A stretch of DNA of 23,341 nucleotides from Paraktedonobacter sp039923935 (GCA_039923935.1 JBDTBU010000310.1:1-23341), one strand, 5' to 3'; numbered from the stretch's first letter, positions 7,236-14,994 are shown. Numbers and translations are program-made. The notes: generated by a model not told the origin, from the letters alone.

Positions 7236-8159
7236 ATGGCGATACCAAACGAATTTCGTGAAGAAGTTCCAGTGATCGAACTTCAAGCAGTGGTAACTGG
7301 AGTTGCTCGCTTCACGCAAACCCTGAGAGAGTTGCGCCGAGACCCGCGCTGGTGGCTTGCATTAGTGCTGCTAGCGTTTGTCCTGGCCGCCATCTTTGCG
7401 CCCCTAGTTAGCCCGTATGATCCACTGCTCTATCATCCAAGCATTGCCGAACAGGCACCCACGTGGGCGCATGTACTCGGCACCGATGCCTTGGGTCGTG
7501 ACCAGTTGAGCCGTGTGATCTGGGGCACACGCATCTCGCTCTCCATTGCTGTGTTTTCCATTCTGTTGGGCGGGACGTGTGGAACACTGCTGGGGTTAAT
7601 GGCGGCCTACTTCAAAGGTGGAGTAGATCAGGCTGTGACCATTCTCGTAGATGCACTGCTGGCTTTCCCAGGCTTAATTTTGGCACTCGGAATTGTGGCC
7701 GCGTTGGGACCAAGCTTGCTGAATCTCGCCGGGGCTATTGCTGTTGGGAGTATACCCGGCTATGCCCGTCTCGCACGAGGCCAAGCCTTGAAAGTTGCGA
7801 GCCAAGACTATGTGCTGGCTGCGGTGAGTACGGGGACGCGTTCGTGGAAGATTATGCTCAAGCATATCTTCCCTAACATTTTTAGTACACTGCTTGTGCA
7901 GGCCACACTCTCTATCTCCTTCGCGATTCTCTTAGAATCTGCGCTTAGTTTTCTCGGCCTGGGCATATCACCGCCGACCCCAGAGTGGGGCGGCATGATT
8001 ACCGACGCGCAACCATTTCTGGCTAGCGATCCCTGGATGGTGGTTGGCCCGGCCCTGGCTCTCGTCGTGATCTTGCTGTGCCTCAACTTGGTAGGTGATG
8101 CTCTGCGTGACCGACTCGATCCCAGAGATGCCCAACGCATTAATATTAAATCGATGTAG
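7236..8159 (+). CDS. Peptide/nickel-type ABC transporter permease, DppC-like
   Basis: A 307-residue partner of the DppB-like subunit. An N-terminal cytoplasmic tail of about 35 residues is followed by a membrane segment (WWLALVLLAFVLAAIFAPLV) and the DppC hallmark HVLGTDALGRDQLSRVIWGT. The coupling loop DYVLAAVSTGTRSWKIMLKH followed by IFPNIF is present near 190-220, and FLGLGISPPTPEWGGMI near the end is conserved in the family. AGGAGA lies about 7 nt before the ATG. A GC-rich hairpin follows at 8182-8232, so the operon ends here; the two ATPases normally found in such systems must be encoded elsewhere. Confidence 0.93.
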   Translation: MAIPNEFREEVPVIELQAVVTGVARFTQTLRELRRDPRWWLALVLLAFVLAAIFAPLVSPYDPLLYHPSIAEQAPTWAHVLGTDALGRDQLSRVIWGTRISLSIAVFSILLGGTCGTLLGLMAAYFKGGVDQAVTILVDALLAFPGLILALGIVAALGPSLLNLAGAIAVGSIPGYARLARGQALKVASQDYVLAAVSTGTRSWKIMLKHIFPNIFSTLLVQATLSISFAILLESALSFLGLGISPPTPEWGGMITDAQPFLASDPWMVVGPALALVVILLCLNLVGDALRDRLDPRDAQRINIKSM

Positions 8160-8181
8160 TAGAGCTACATAAGAGAATGTA

Positions 8182-8232
8182 GGAGCCGGAGGCTAGCTCA
8201 TAACCTGGATGAACCCAGCAACCTCCGGCTCC
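8182..8232 (+). terminator. Hairpin at the end of the ABC operon
   Basis: GGAGCCGGAGG (8182-8192) pairs perfectly with CCTCCGGCTCC (8222-8232). The 29-nt loop contains a small CTGG/CCAG stem. The following GTTTCTCT is only moderately T-rich. It is probably the transcription terminator of the operon. Confidence 0.7.
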
Positions 8233-8418
8233 GTTTCTCTCCCGTCGTATGTTCTCTCCGACACAGCCAAAGAGAGACAAATGGCTCACGACCACCCATG
8301 AGAACTCTTCCTCAACACCACAGGAGATACTATCCCCTTCAACCTGCCTGGGGAGTATATCTATCAAAAGTATAATACATGAGTATACATCGAAAATCAT
8401 TACCCTGGTACTATACCA
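8233..8418. other. Intergenic stretch without a gene
   Basis: No supported gene lies here. The part around 8355-8395 is AT-rich with several TATAxT-like strings on both strands, one of them TATAAT (8371-8376), but none has a matching -35 box. CCTGGTAC (8404-8411) is the left arm of an inverted repeat that reaches into the downstream promoter. Confidence 0.45.
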
Positions 8419-8448
8419 TTGACGATTGATGATGGTACCAGGTATACT
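8419..8448 (+). promoter_or_regulatory. Predicted promoter of the transglycosylase gene, with inverted repeat
   Basis: TTGACG (8419-8424) and TATACT (8443-8448) are 18 nt apart. CCTGGTAC (8404-8411), upstream of the -35 box, pairs with GTACCAGG (8435-8442), which abuts the -10 box; this is a possible operator. The predicted start near 8455 would give a leader of about 337 nt. Confidence 0.6.
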
Positions 8449-8454
8449 GTAACC

Positions 8455-8791
8455 ATCGACACACGAACAGCCACACGTGCTGACGGGTCGGTGGGAGCAT
8501 CCATGAGATACCTCGGTACCATGATGATACTCCAGCGTTGAAAGAGTACTACAGACCTATGCATCAATGACGCATGGTCCTGGTACTTGTAGATACACAA
8601 TTAGGTAGTTCATCTGGTTACACGCGAAAACACAAAGCCTGGAAGAGGACAAGCCCCCAGTGGTTGTCTCCGGTCCCCATTTCGCCCCAGCGAGAAGCGC
8701 ATCACACAAGCCGATTGGCGGTGATTCCTTCCTCACAACGCTGAGCTAGCCTTCAAGACTGAACAGCATTGCAGAAAGGTTTTTACAGACG
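8455..8791 (+). promoter_or_regulatory. Long untranslated leader of the transglycosylase gene
   Basis: There are about 337 nt without a supported gene before the ATG at 8792. Two more copies of the GGTAC-centred motif occur (CTCGGTACCATG near 8512 and TCCTGGTACTTG near 8578), as do small stems such as GCC-GATT-GGC near 8720. The length and position before a cell-wall enzyme resemble riboswitch-controlled genes, but I could not fit any known class. Confidence 0.4.
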
Positions 8792-9439
8792 ATGAAGAAT
8801 ATGAATAATAAGACCAACATCCAGCTTACCGGTTCTACTGATGTCCGCAATAGCAAAAAAGTTTCACGCATCCGCATGGCCTTGGCAGGTACGGGTGTCA
8901 CCAGCGCACTGTTGCTGGGTGGTTTGTTTGGGGCTACTGGTCTGGCTCACGCGGCCCCGAAGCACGTGGTGAAGAGCAGCACTGCTGCTACACAGATGAC
9001 CACGCTGAGTGCGCGTTCAGAGCAGATGACCACGGCTCCCATGTCCTATAGCATGAATGCGTCGTACCAGGATGTGGCGCGTCAGGCGGCGTCTGCGGCT
9101 GGTATTAGCCCCGATCTCTTTGTGCGGCAGATCCAGCAGGAGAGTGGCTTTAATCCCGGTGCAACCTCACCCGCCGGTGCTGTTGGCATTGCACAGTTTA
9201 TGCCTGCCACGGCTGCTGCGATGGGTGTGAACCCCTACGATCCTACCAGTGCCTTGTACGGTGGTGCACGCTTGATGGGCCAGTTGTCCAATCAGTTTGG
9301 TGGCAACTACGCCAAAGCTTTGGCAGCTTACAATGGTGGCCCTGGTGCAGTACAGGGTGCAGTCAACGCGGGTGGTGGTAACTGGATCAACTTCGTGCCG
9401 ACTGAGAGCCGCAACTACGTTAACATCATTATGGGCTAA
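8792..9439 (+). CDS. Secreted lytic transglycosylase, SLT domain
   Basis: A 215-residue exported peptidoglycan lyase. It has a basic N-terminus, a hydrophobic segment (29-52) and a likely signal peptidase site after AHA at 52-54, then a Thr/Ser/Met-rich linker to about residue 90. The catalytic domain fills 90-215, with the catalytic Glu at E117 in QQESGFNP, then GAVGIAQFMPATA at 129-141, AYNGGPGAV at 179-187 and the ending ESRNYVNII. These are the standard SLT/Slt70 motifs. It has no LysM or SH3 binding module. AAAGG lies about 11 nt before the ATG. It stands alone, with a long leader upstream and a very strong hairpin downstream. Confidence 0.9.
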   Translation: MKNMNNKTNIQLTGSTDVRNSKKVSRIRMALAGTGVTSALLLGGLFGATGLAHAAPKHVVKSSTAATQMTTLSARSEQMTTAPMSYSMNASYQDVARQAASAAGISPDLFVRQIQQESGFNPGATSPAGAVGIAQFMPATAAAMGVNPYDPTSALYGGARLMGQLSNQFGGNYAKALAAYNGGPGAVQGAVNAGGGNWINFVPTESRNYVNIIMG

Positions 9440-9476
9440 GCTCGTTCAGAGCTAGACATGCGGGAATCAGCTTCCC

Positions 9477-9543
9477 TCAAGCAAAAGAAGAGCAATCCCG
9501 TTGCTGAAAATTTCAGCAACGGGATTGCTCTTCTTTTGCTTGA
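9477..9543. terminator. Perfect 33-bp inverted repeat (bidirectional terminator)
   Basis: The arms 9477-9509 and 9511-9543 are perfectly complementary with a single unpaired base at 9510. The right arm contains TCTTCTTTTGCTT, giving T-rich sequence at the end of the transcript. It lies 37 nt after the transglycosylase stop. Its last four bases are also the first four of the next gene's -35 box. Confidence 0.85.
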
Positions 9544-9568
9544 CAAACATTCCAGAAACGTCTATAGT
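9540..9568 (+). promoter_or_regulatory. Sigma-A promoter of the TrmB-family regulator gene
   Basis: TTGACA (9540-9545) and TATAGT (9563-9568) are exactly 17 nt apart. The predicted start is near 9575, which places the GTG at 9612 as the first usable start. Confidence 0.85.
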
Positions 9569-9592
9569 AGTAGTGAACACTACTACTATAGA
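9561..9592. promoter_or_regulatory. Perfect palindromic operator over the -10 box
   Basis: TCTATAGTAGTAGTG (9561-9575) and CACTACTACTATAGA (9578-9592) are exact inverted copies around AA. The palindrome covers the -10 box and the predicted start of transcription. It is the probable binding site of the regulator encoded immediately downstream, giving negative autoregulation (inference). Confidence 0.75.
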
Positions 9593-9611
9593 AAAAGGAC
9601 CAAGAAGTATC

Positions 9612-10466
9612 GTGGCAGCATCGAATATTGAAGAGATGAAACGCTTGGGCTTCACAGGCGTAGAGGCCCAAATCTATATTTTTCTGCTGCAATATCCCCA
9701 TGCGACTGGCTATGAGGTCAGCAAAGGCATGGGGGTGCCGCGTGCGAACGCCTACCAGGCTTTAGAGACGCTGCTGGCCAAAGAGTCTGTGCTCGCGGTG
9801 AGCAAAGATCCTGTGCGCTACACGGCTGTGCCACCGACTCTCCTGCTACGGCGTATTCAAGAGGAGACCCGCCAACGCTGTCACGAGTTGGAAGAGCAAC
9901 TGACCGCATTGGAAAAGCCAGAGACGATAGGCCATTTTTGGGAGTTACGCGAGCAGGGCCGCATCGAACAACGCATGCTCGAACTGATCAACACGGCTAC
10001 ACAACGCATCGCGGCTAGCCTGTGGGTGGAAGATCTGCATCGGCTCACCAAGCCTCTCCAAGCGGCCCGCCAACGTGGCTGTACTATTATCCTCAACCTC
10101 TTCGGTGAGGCCAGCGTTGATTTCGCGACTATCTATCGCCACGAAGGCCCTGAGAAGGTTGTCGGCGGCCATGTTGTGGCGCTGGCGATAGATTTTACCG
10201 AGGCTCTGGTGGCCTCGCTGGATACCCCTGCAACGGGGGTGGTGACGCACAATCGCACGCTGGTGCGCGTCGTAGAGAAACTGATCCGCGACGATGCCTA
10301 TCTCGCATCAATCTATGAGCGCTTCCCTGACGAACTCGAAGCAGCGTTTGGGCCACATCTAGTGGACCTGCGGCGGCGTCTGTTGCCGGAAACTGACGCT
10401 GCACAGTTAGTAGCAATTACCACATTGGGATCGAAGTCTGTAAGTTTGCCCTCCGGTTTGAAATAA
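9612..10466 (+). CDS. TrmB-family transcriptional regulator
   Basis: The GTG start gives 284 residues. Residues 1-75 form a winged helix typical of TrmB: MKRLGFTGVEAQIYIFLLQ, GYEVSKGMGVPRANAYQALE and a wing ending RYTAVPP. A short helical stretch (RRIQEETRQRCHELEEQLTA) follows, then a C-terminal region of about 180 residues that would bind the effector, often a sugar in known members. The reading frame extends upstream to 9501, but that part lies inside the terminator and promoter; AAGGA at 9595-9599 and the promoter support the GTG at 9612. An ATG at 9636 is an alternative. The palindrome at 9561-9592 is its likely operator. The purA gene follows after 44 nt and may be cotranscribed. Confidence 0.85.
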   Translation: MAASNIEEMKRLGFTGVEAQIYIFLLQYPHATGYEVSKGMGVPRANAYQALETLLAKESVLAVSKDPVRYTAVPPTLLLRRIQEETRQRCHELEEQLTALEKPETIGHFWELREQGRIEQRMLELINTATQRIAASLWVEDLHRLTKPLQAARQRGCTIILNLFGEASVDFATIYRHEGPEKVVGGHVVALAIDFTEALVASLDTPATGVVTHNRTLVRVVEKLIRDDAYLASIYERFPDELEAAFGPHLVDLRRRLLPETDAAQLVAITTLGSKSVSLPSGLK

Positions 10467-10510
10467 AGCGTATCATAGTTTTTGAAAGTAGCTATTAAGG
10501 AGCATTCAAT

Positions 10511-11785
10511 ATGTCTGGAAATGTTACAGTTGTGGTTGGCATGCAGTGGGGAGATGAAGGGAAGGGCAAGATCGTCGATCTGCTCAGCGAGAAGGCGGAT
10601 GTGTGTATGCGCTTCCAGGGCGGCGGCAACGCGGGTCATACTGTGGTCAATGCGTACGGTGAATTCAAACTCCACCAAGTGCCCTGTGGTATATTTCATC
10701 CCGCATGTGTGTGCATTATGGGCACCGGAACCGTGATTGATCCGCTAGCCCTCCTCGAAGAGATGGATGGGCTGACTAGCCAGGGCGTAGCTGTGGCTCA
10801 ACTGCTGCTGTCAGATCGTGCCCATGTGGTTATGCCCTATCATAAACTGCTAGACGAGGTGGAGGACACGGCGCGTGGTGCATATCGCGTGGATACGACC
10901 AAACGCGGTATCGGTCCCGCCTACACCGATAAAGTGGCGCGTATTGGCCTGCGCCTACAAGATTTGTTTCACGAAGATGTTTTGCGTGCGAAGCTGGAAA
11001 TTCTCTTACAACGTCATAATACGCTACTCACGACACTCTATGGGCAAAAGCCGTTTGAGAAGGAGCCGCTTGTTGAGCAAGGTCTAGCTTGGGGCAAGCT
11101 GCTCAAAACACGCACTATAGATACAGTACCGTTGCTACGTGAGGCTTTGAAAGCAGAGAAACACATCCTGTTAGAGGGCCAGTTAAGCGCCATGAAGGAT
11201 ATCGACTGGGGTTCGTATCCGTTCGTGACTGCCTCTTCGCCCACAGCAGCGGGTGCGGCAGCGGGTGCAGGCATTCCGCCGCGATTGCTGAGTCGCATCG
11301 TTGGTGTCGCGAAAGCGTACAGTACACAGGTAGGCACGGGACCGATGCCCTCAGAGTGTAAAGACGCCTGGGGCGATAAGCTACGTCAACTTGGTGGCGA
11401 GTTTGGCTCAACAACAGGCCGCCCGCGCCGTACTGGCTGGTTCGACGGCGTGGTGACACGCTATGTCGCTGAGATCAACGGTTGCACCGAGCTGGCAATT
11501 ACCAAATTGGATGTGCTGGATACACTGGCCGAGATCCAGGTGTGTGTGGCGTATCGCTATCGAGGCGAACGGATCGACGATTTGCCTGACCCGCTGATTC
11601 ACGAGCAGTGTGAGCCAATCTACGAAACGCTGCCCGGCTGGCAAACGTCCACGCAGACGGCGCGTACAATGCAGGATTTGCCGCGCAACGCTCGCGTCTA
11701 TCTTGATCGTTTGACCGAACTTGCGCAGACGCCCATTCACAGCGTCGGTGTTGGCCCACACCGCGAGCAGACCATTTTGGCCTGA
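10511..11785 (+). CDS. purA: Adenylosuccinate synthetase
   Basis: A 424-residue cytosolic enzyme joining IMP and aspartate with GTP, the first committed step from IMP to AMP. The N-terminal P-loop variant GDEGKGK is at 14-20 with catalytic D14, and GGGNAGHTVV at 37-46 holds the catalytic H43. TTKRGIGPAY and FVTASSPTAAGAAAGAGIPP, typical of the IMP/GTP pocket, are present, and TTGRPRRTGWFD near the C-terminal third matches the aspartate-binding loop. The length is normal for the family. AAGGAG sits about 10 nt before the ATG. Only a weak promoter is visible upstream (TATCAT at 10471-10476), so the gene may be read from the regulator's promoter. Confidence 0.97.
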   Translation: MSGNVTVVVGMQWGDEGKGKIVDLLSEKADVCMRFQGGGNAGHTVVNAYGEFKLHQVPCGIFHPACVCIMGTGTVIDPLALLEEMDGLTSQGVAVAQLLLSDRAHVVMPYHKLLDEVEDTARGAYRVDTTKRGIGPAYTDKVARIGLRLQDLFHEDVLRAKLEILLQRHNTLLTTLYGQKPFEKEPLVEQGLAWGKLLKTRTIDTVPLLREALKAEKHILLEGQLSAMKDIDWGSYPFVTASSPTAAGAAAGAGIPPRLLSRIVGVAKAYSTQVGTGPMPSECKDAWGDKLRQLGGEFGSTTGRPRRTGWFDGVVTRYVAEINGCTELAITKLDVLDTLAEIQVCVAYRYRGERIDDLPDPLIHEQCEPIYETLPGWQTSTQTARTMQDLPRNARVYLDRLTELAQTPIHSVGVGPHREQTILA

Positions 11786-11800
11786 GCAGGTGTAAGCAAA

Positions 11801-11851
11801 CATGACCCATCCCTATCCAGAACCTTCGGCGCTGAATAAAGATGGGTCATG
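11801..11851. terminator. Hairpin between convergent purA and ctaA
   Basis: CATGACCCATC (11801-11811) pairs exactly with GATGGGTCATG (11841-11851) across a 29-nt loop. It sits between the 3' ends of two convergent genes and probably acts on both strands. On the minus strand it is followed by TTTGCTT; on the plus strand there is no T-run. Confidence 0.6.
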
Positions 11852-11859
11852 CCACAGAG

Positions 11860-12855
11860 TTACGCGAGAGGTGTTGCCTCAACCGGCTTGCTCTCGACAT
11901 TTTGTCTCTCAGGCAACGCTTTTTTCCGCCAGGGCCAGCCAACCTGTTCGCACAGATAGCAGAGGACTGAGAAGAACACCGTAATCAGGGTGGCGTGCAA
12001 GACCCCAGCGAGCATCTGTCCGGCGGTCAGAACGTTCAGTATGCCACTGATAGCCTGTAAAGTGATGAAGATAAAAGCTAACCAAGCACCCCACACGAGG
12101 CTACGCTGCGAGCGGTATCGACGCACAATCACCACCAGAAGGCCGAGGATCAGCAGCCAGAGCAGACCAGCAGCATACCGATGGAACACCTGAATACCTG
12201 CTAAAGATGTGAAATTTGGCAAGTATGTAGAGCCGCAGCCAGGAAGTTCATACCCGCAGGCTGTGACTGCCCCAGTATGCTCCACCAGCGCACCTGTGTA
12301 GACCACAAGATAGGTGTACACCGCCAATCCCCAGACCGGCAACTGCAACTTCCGTAGATCGAGCAGCGGTTCAGCGGTTTTTTCTGCCGGTTCACGCTCT
12401 ATCTGGAAAAGGCGAATAGTCAGCAGGATCACGCTGGCGAACGCGATCAGAGCGAGGCCAAAATGAACAGAGAGAATCCAGGGAAATTCGAGCGTGCCCT
12501 CGTAGATCACGGTAATAGCCCCTAATGCGCCCTGCACAACGATAAACAGCAGGCTGAGAAAGGCATAGAGTTTGACGCGGAAATCTTTCCGATACATCCA
12601 CCAAGACCAGATAGTTAGCACAAGCACCAGAAAGCCGTCCAAGCTCGACATGACGCGGTGGCTATACTCAATCAGGCCAGCGACGGTAAGCGTGCCAGGA
12701 ATAATCTGACCGTGGCAGAACGGCCAGGTATTGCCGCAGCCTTTGCCAGAGCCAGTCGCAGTAACGAACACCCCCAACAGGATTATCACATATGCTCCAA
12801 TCGAGGTGATGATAGCAAATAGTTTTATCAAACGGCGTGTATTCATTAGGGTCAT
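11860..12855 (-). CDS. ctaA: Heme A synthase (CtaA/COX15 family)
   Basis: A 331-residue membrane enzyme that oxidises the methyl group of heme O to make heme A for cytochrome oxidase. Eight hydrophobic segments are visible in two similar halves. The four heme-ligand histidines are H66 (EYSHR), H131 (SVHFGL), H225 (FHRYAAG) and H287 (LHATL). The conserved Glu is E63. Extracellular cysteine pairs C40/C47 and C200/C207 match the Bacillus-type layout. I chose the ATG at 12855 (MTLMNTRR): GGAG lies about 9 nt upstream, and the promoter at 12930-12958 fits. The open frame to 12915 adds residues unlike the family. A second ATG at 12846 is possible. No ctaB is adjacent. Confidence 0.95.
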   Translation of the reverse strand: MTLMNTRRLIKLFAIITSIGAYVIILLGVFVTATGSGKGCGNTWPFCHGQIIPGTLTVAGLIEYSHRVMSSLDGFLVLVLTIWSWWMYRKDFRVKLYAFLSLLFIVVQGALGAITVIYEGTLEFPWILSVHFGLALIAFASVILLTIRLFQIEREPAEKTAEPLLDLRKLQLPVWGLAVYTYLVVYTGALVEHTGAVTACGYELPGCGSTYLPNFTSLAGIQVFHRYAAGLLWLLILGLLVVIVRRYRSQRSLVWGAWLAFIFITLQAISGILNVLTAGQMLAGVLHATLITVFFSVLCYLCEQVGWPWRKKALPERQNVESKPVEATPLA

Positions 12856-12929
12856 TTTCCTCTTCTCCAGGACGTTATATCTCATGCAAATAGCGGCAAC
12901 GAACATAGTAGCCAATGAGATCTACTCTG

Positions 12930-12958
12930 ACTATAGCGAAAATTCGGCACGCTGTCAA
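12930..12958 (-). promoter_or_regulatory. Sigma-A promoter of ctaA
   Basis: On the minus strand TTGACA (12958-12953) and TATAGT (12935-12930) are exactly 17 nt apart. Transcription should start near 12923, giving a leader of about 70 nt. Confidence 0.85.
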
Positions 12959-13033
12959 AACCAGGAGAAATAGGCGGTGCAAAAAGCTAGGTGGGTGAAA
13001 AGTACCAGAGCATAGGCGTTCTCGTTGATAGTC

Positions 13034-13042
13034 TGCTATACT
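13034..13042 (+). promoter_or_regulatory. Extended -10 promoter of the lipoprotein gene
   Basis: TGCTATACT (13034-13042) is a TGn-extended -10 box without a good -35. The start would be near 13049, about 54 nt before the ATG at 13103. It is divergent from the ctaA promoter. Confidence 0.5.
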
Positions 13043-13102
13043 AAACGTTGTAAAAACAGATGAAACATATAGCAATTACATAGATGAAGGTGGTTTCGCT
13101 TT

Positions 13103-13786
13103 ATGCGTTCTCGAATATGGAATTTGCGGCGAGAGCATCTCGGCCTCTCGCTGAAATGCGGCTCAGTCTTCTTTCTGTTTCTGATCAGCGTACTGGTCGT
13201 AGCATGTGGTGCCAACAACACGGCTGCTGCTCCCAACGACCCTCCAGTCACCGTGACGATCAATCTCAACCAAACATTTGCCTCGCCCACTCCTACGCAG
13301 GCTCCTTATTCTTGCGGTGCCTGGGCCACTGAGAGCACACCTACATATAACCCAGGCAGCACGATCCAGGTGTACGCCAAGTTTGTGCAAAACGTCAACG
13401 GCAATCCCGTGGGCATGGCTAGTGCGCACGCCAATGCGACATTCTTCTGGCCTTCTGATCCACAAACAAATGTTTCAGCAACAACAACCTCCGACGGACT
13501 AGCAGTTTTCTCAACGCCGATACTACCAAGCGCGGTAAATCATGTTGTACTGGTAGAAGTGAACTTTACTTCGGCTGATAATGCGCATGGCTGTAGCGTC
13601 ACACGCAAGGACAATAACGCGGCCTTCTTTACCGCTATCGAGGTCTCGCCGACAGTCACACTCCCTCCGGGTTTTACACCTCCTCCGGGTCTCACACCTC
13701 CCCCTTGCCCTACGGGCGTACCTAATTTCCTCAATCCGTGTAAAACACCAGGACCAAAGCAAACGCAAACGCCCACAGGCCGCTAA
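13103..13786 (+). CDS. Secreted lipoprotein of unknown function
   Basis: A 227-residue protein. The N-terminus has several Arg residues, a hydrophobic stretch (19-34) and the lipobox VVAC with C35 lipidated, followed by an Ala/Asn/Pro-rich linker. Residues about 69-182 look like an all-beta domain: CGAWATESTPTYNPGSTIQV, a central FFWPSDPQTNVSATTTSDG and a strand pattern like Ig-like or transthyretin-like modules with an exposed Gly-rich turn. C71 and C164 could form a disulfide. The tail is proline-rich (PPGFTPPPGLTPPPCP at about 188-203), suited to crossing the wall. AGGTGG lies 9 nt before the ATG. I do not recognise the family; a strong terminator shows it is a single-gene unit. Confidence 0.75.
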   Translation: MRSRIWNLRREHLGLSLKCGSVFFLFLISVLVVACGANNTAAAPNDPPVTVTINLNQTFASPTPTQAPYSCGAWATESTPTYNPGSTIQVYAKFVQNVNGNPVGMASAHANATFFWPSDPQTNVSATTTSDGLAVFSTPILPSAVNHVVLVEVNFTSADNAHGCSVTRKDNNAAFFTAIEVSPTVTLPPGFTPPPGLTPPPCPTGVPNFLNPCKTPGPKQTQTPTGR

Positions 13787-13807
13787 GAGCATCTGATTTG
13801 CACAATG

Positions 13808-13839
13808 AGAGAGGGTCATGTTATGTGACCCTCTCTTTT
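13808..13839 (+). terminator. Intrinsic terminator of the lipoprotein gene
   Basis: AGAGAGGGTCA (13808-13818) pairs with TGACCCTCTCT (13826-13836) across a 7-nt loop and is followed directly by TTTATT. This is the most canonical rho-independent terminator in the window. Confidence 0.9.
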
Positions 13840-13859
13840 ATTGGCCTTCTCCAAAGCAC

Positions 13860-13888
13860 TTGCAATTTCCCGTTGCATTGCGCATAAT
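13860..13888 (+). promoter_or_regulatory. Promoter of the coiled-coil membrane protein gene
   Basis: TTGCAA (13860-13865) and CATAAT (13883-13888) are exactly 17 nt apart. The start would be near 13895, leaving about 95 nt of leader before the ATG at 13990. Confidence 0.6.
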
Positions 13889-13989
13889 TACAGGAGGGAG
13901 AGCTTTGTATCCTTGTTGCTAGAATTGCAGGCAGGCAATGTGTCTGTTGCCACGAGGCCGAAAGGTCGAAAGGTTGAAGGAACACACCA

Positions 13990-14991
13990 ATGTTATCATC
14001 AGATGATGCAAGCTACGATACGAGTGGGTCGATCATGCGTACTGCGCGAGCGGCTAGCCGACGTGAGCTAATTCAGAGCAAACGGACACGCCATACCGAT
14101 ATGCTGCCAGATATCAATCAGGAAGAAACACGCAGCAAGCAGGGGCAACGGCAATCTGTCGGCCATCTGCACGAGGAGAATCTCCTTTTACGTCGGGAGT
14201 TAGAAACACTCCAAACACAATTGGAAGCCTACCAAAGCGGCATGGACCTGCTGGATAACGAGGTTGAGACGATCCACTATACGCATCAACAGGAGATCGA
14301 GCAACATCAGCAGCAGATTCGCGAAATGATGGACGAGCACAACCATATGCAGGAAACCAGCCAGCAGTGGGAGCGCCGTTACCAGGAACTCTACCATGAT
14401 TTCCAGAACGCCGTTGAGGAAGAGGCCAATAAGATGGTCAAAGAAGCTGCGCAAACGCTAGTGCTCGCACCCGAACACACGCCCGCGCTTTTGAACGATG
14501 TGGTGCAAACGCTAGAAGGGCAACTCAGGCAAAGCGAGAATCAGCGAAACACAGAGCTACTGGCAGTAATGCGTCAAGCCCAATATAAAGCGGAACTGCT
14601 AGAGCAGGAAGTAGCACACGAGCGGGCGGAACTGGCAACCGAGCGTGAGTATGTGCGTCAGCACGAAGCAAACATCAGTGCACAAGCTCGGCAGCGATAC
14701 CAACTGGAGCGAGCGCGTCTACAGGGGCGCTGGACTGCCGGGCTAACGGCAGTCTCCATGTTCCTATTTTCGCTGATGGTCGCGCTTGAACTGATCTTGT
14801 ATAGCCTGAACGTTGTACGCTACATCGCATTATTCGTACCTCTGTGCATCTGTCTCGTGTTGAGTTATGTATTTGCGCATCTACATACATCCGGGCGTAT
14901 CGATGTACAAATGAAAAGCCAGTCGCAGAAGCCGCCAGCGAAACCAATGCAACCCGCGCCACAGCAGGCAAAAGCTCCTATAAGGCGATAG
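13990..14991 (+). CDS. Coiled-coil protein with a C-terminal membrane hairpin, unknown function
   Basis: A 333-residue protein. Residues about 55-250 are rich in Glu, Gln, Leu and His with heptad spacing (EENLLLRRELETLQTQLEAY, EIEQHQQQIREMMDEH), broken near 160-168 by APEHTPALL, so two long coiled-coil segments are likely. Two hydrophobic segments follow (about 250-272 and 276-298), then a basic Pro/Gln/Lys tail. With so short a turn between the segments, both ends are probably cytoplasmic. GAAGGA lies about 9 nt before the ATG. I do not recognise the family. It could be a scaffold, but nothing in the sequence shows a catalytic role. Its stop is 3 nt from that of the convergent flavoprotein gene. 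Confidence 0.8.
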   Translation: MLSSDDASYDTSGSIMRTARAASRRELIQSKRTRHTDMLPDINQEETRSKQGQRQSVGHLHEENLLLRRELETLQTQLEAYQSGMDLLDNEVETIHYTHQQEIEQHQQQIREMMDEHNHMQETSQQWERRYQELYHDFQNAVEEEANKMVKEAAQTLVLAPEHTPALLNDVVQTLEGQLRQSENQRNTELLAVMRQAQYKAELLEQEVAHERAELATEREYVRQHEANISAQARQRYQLERARLQGRWTAGLTAVSMFLFSLMVALELILYSLNVVRYIALFVPLCICLVLSYVFAHLHTSGRIDVQMKSQSQKPPAKPMQPAPQQAKAPIRR

Positions 14992-14994
14992 ACG

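Noticed and set aside
8640..8780. Cyclic di-AMP or cyclic di-GMP riboswitch before the transglycosylase gene
   Set aside because: Short fragments (GGTGATTCC, GAGCTAGCC, CAAAGCC) recall the conserved cores, but spacing and partner blocks are wrong.
9501..9611. Upstream extension of the TrmB-family protein
   Set aside because: It would be translated from the terminator arm and promoter, ahead of the predicted transcription start.
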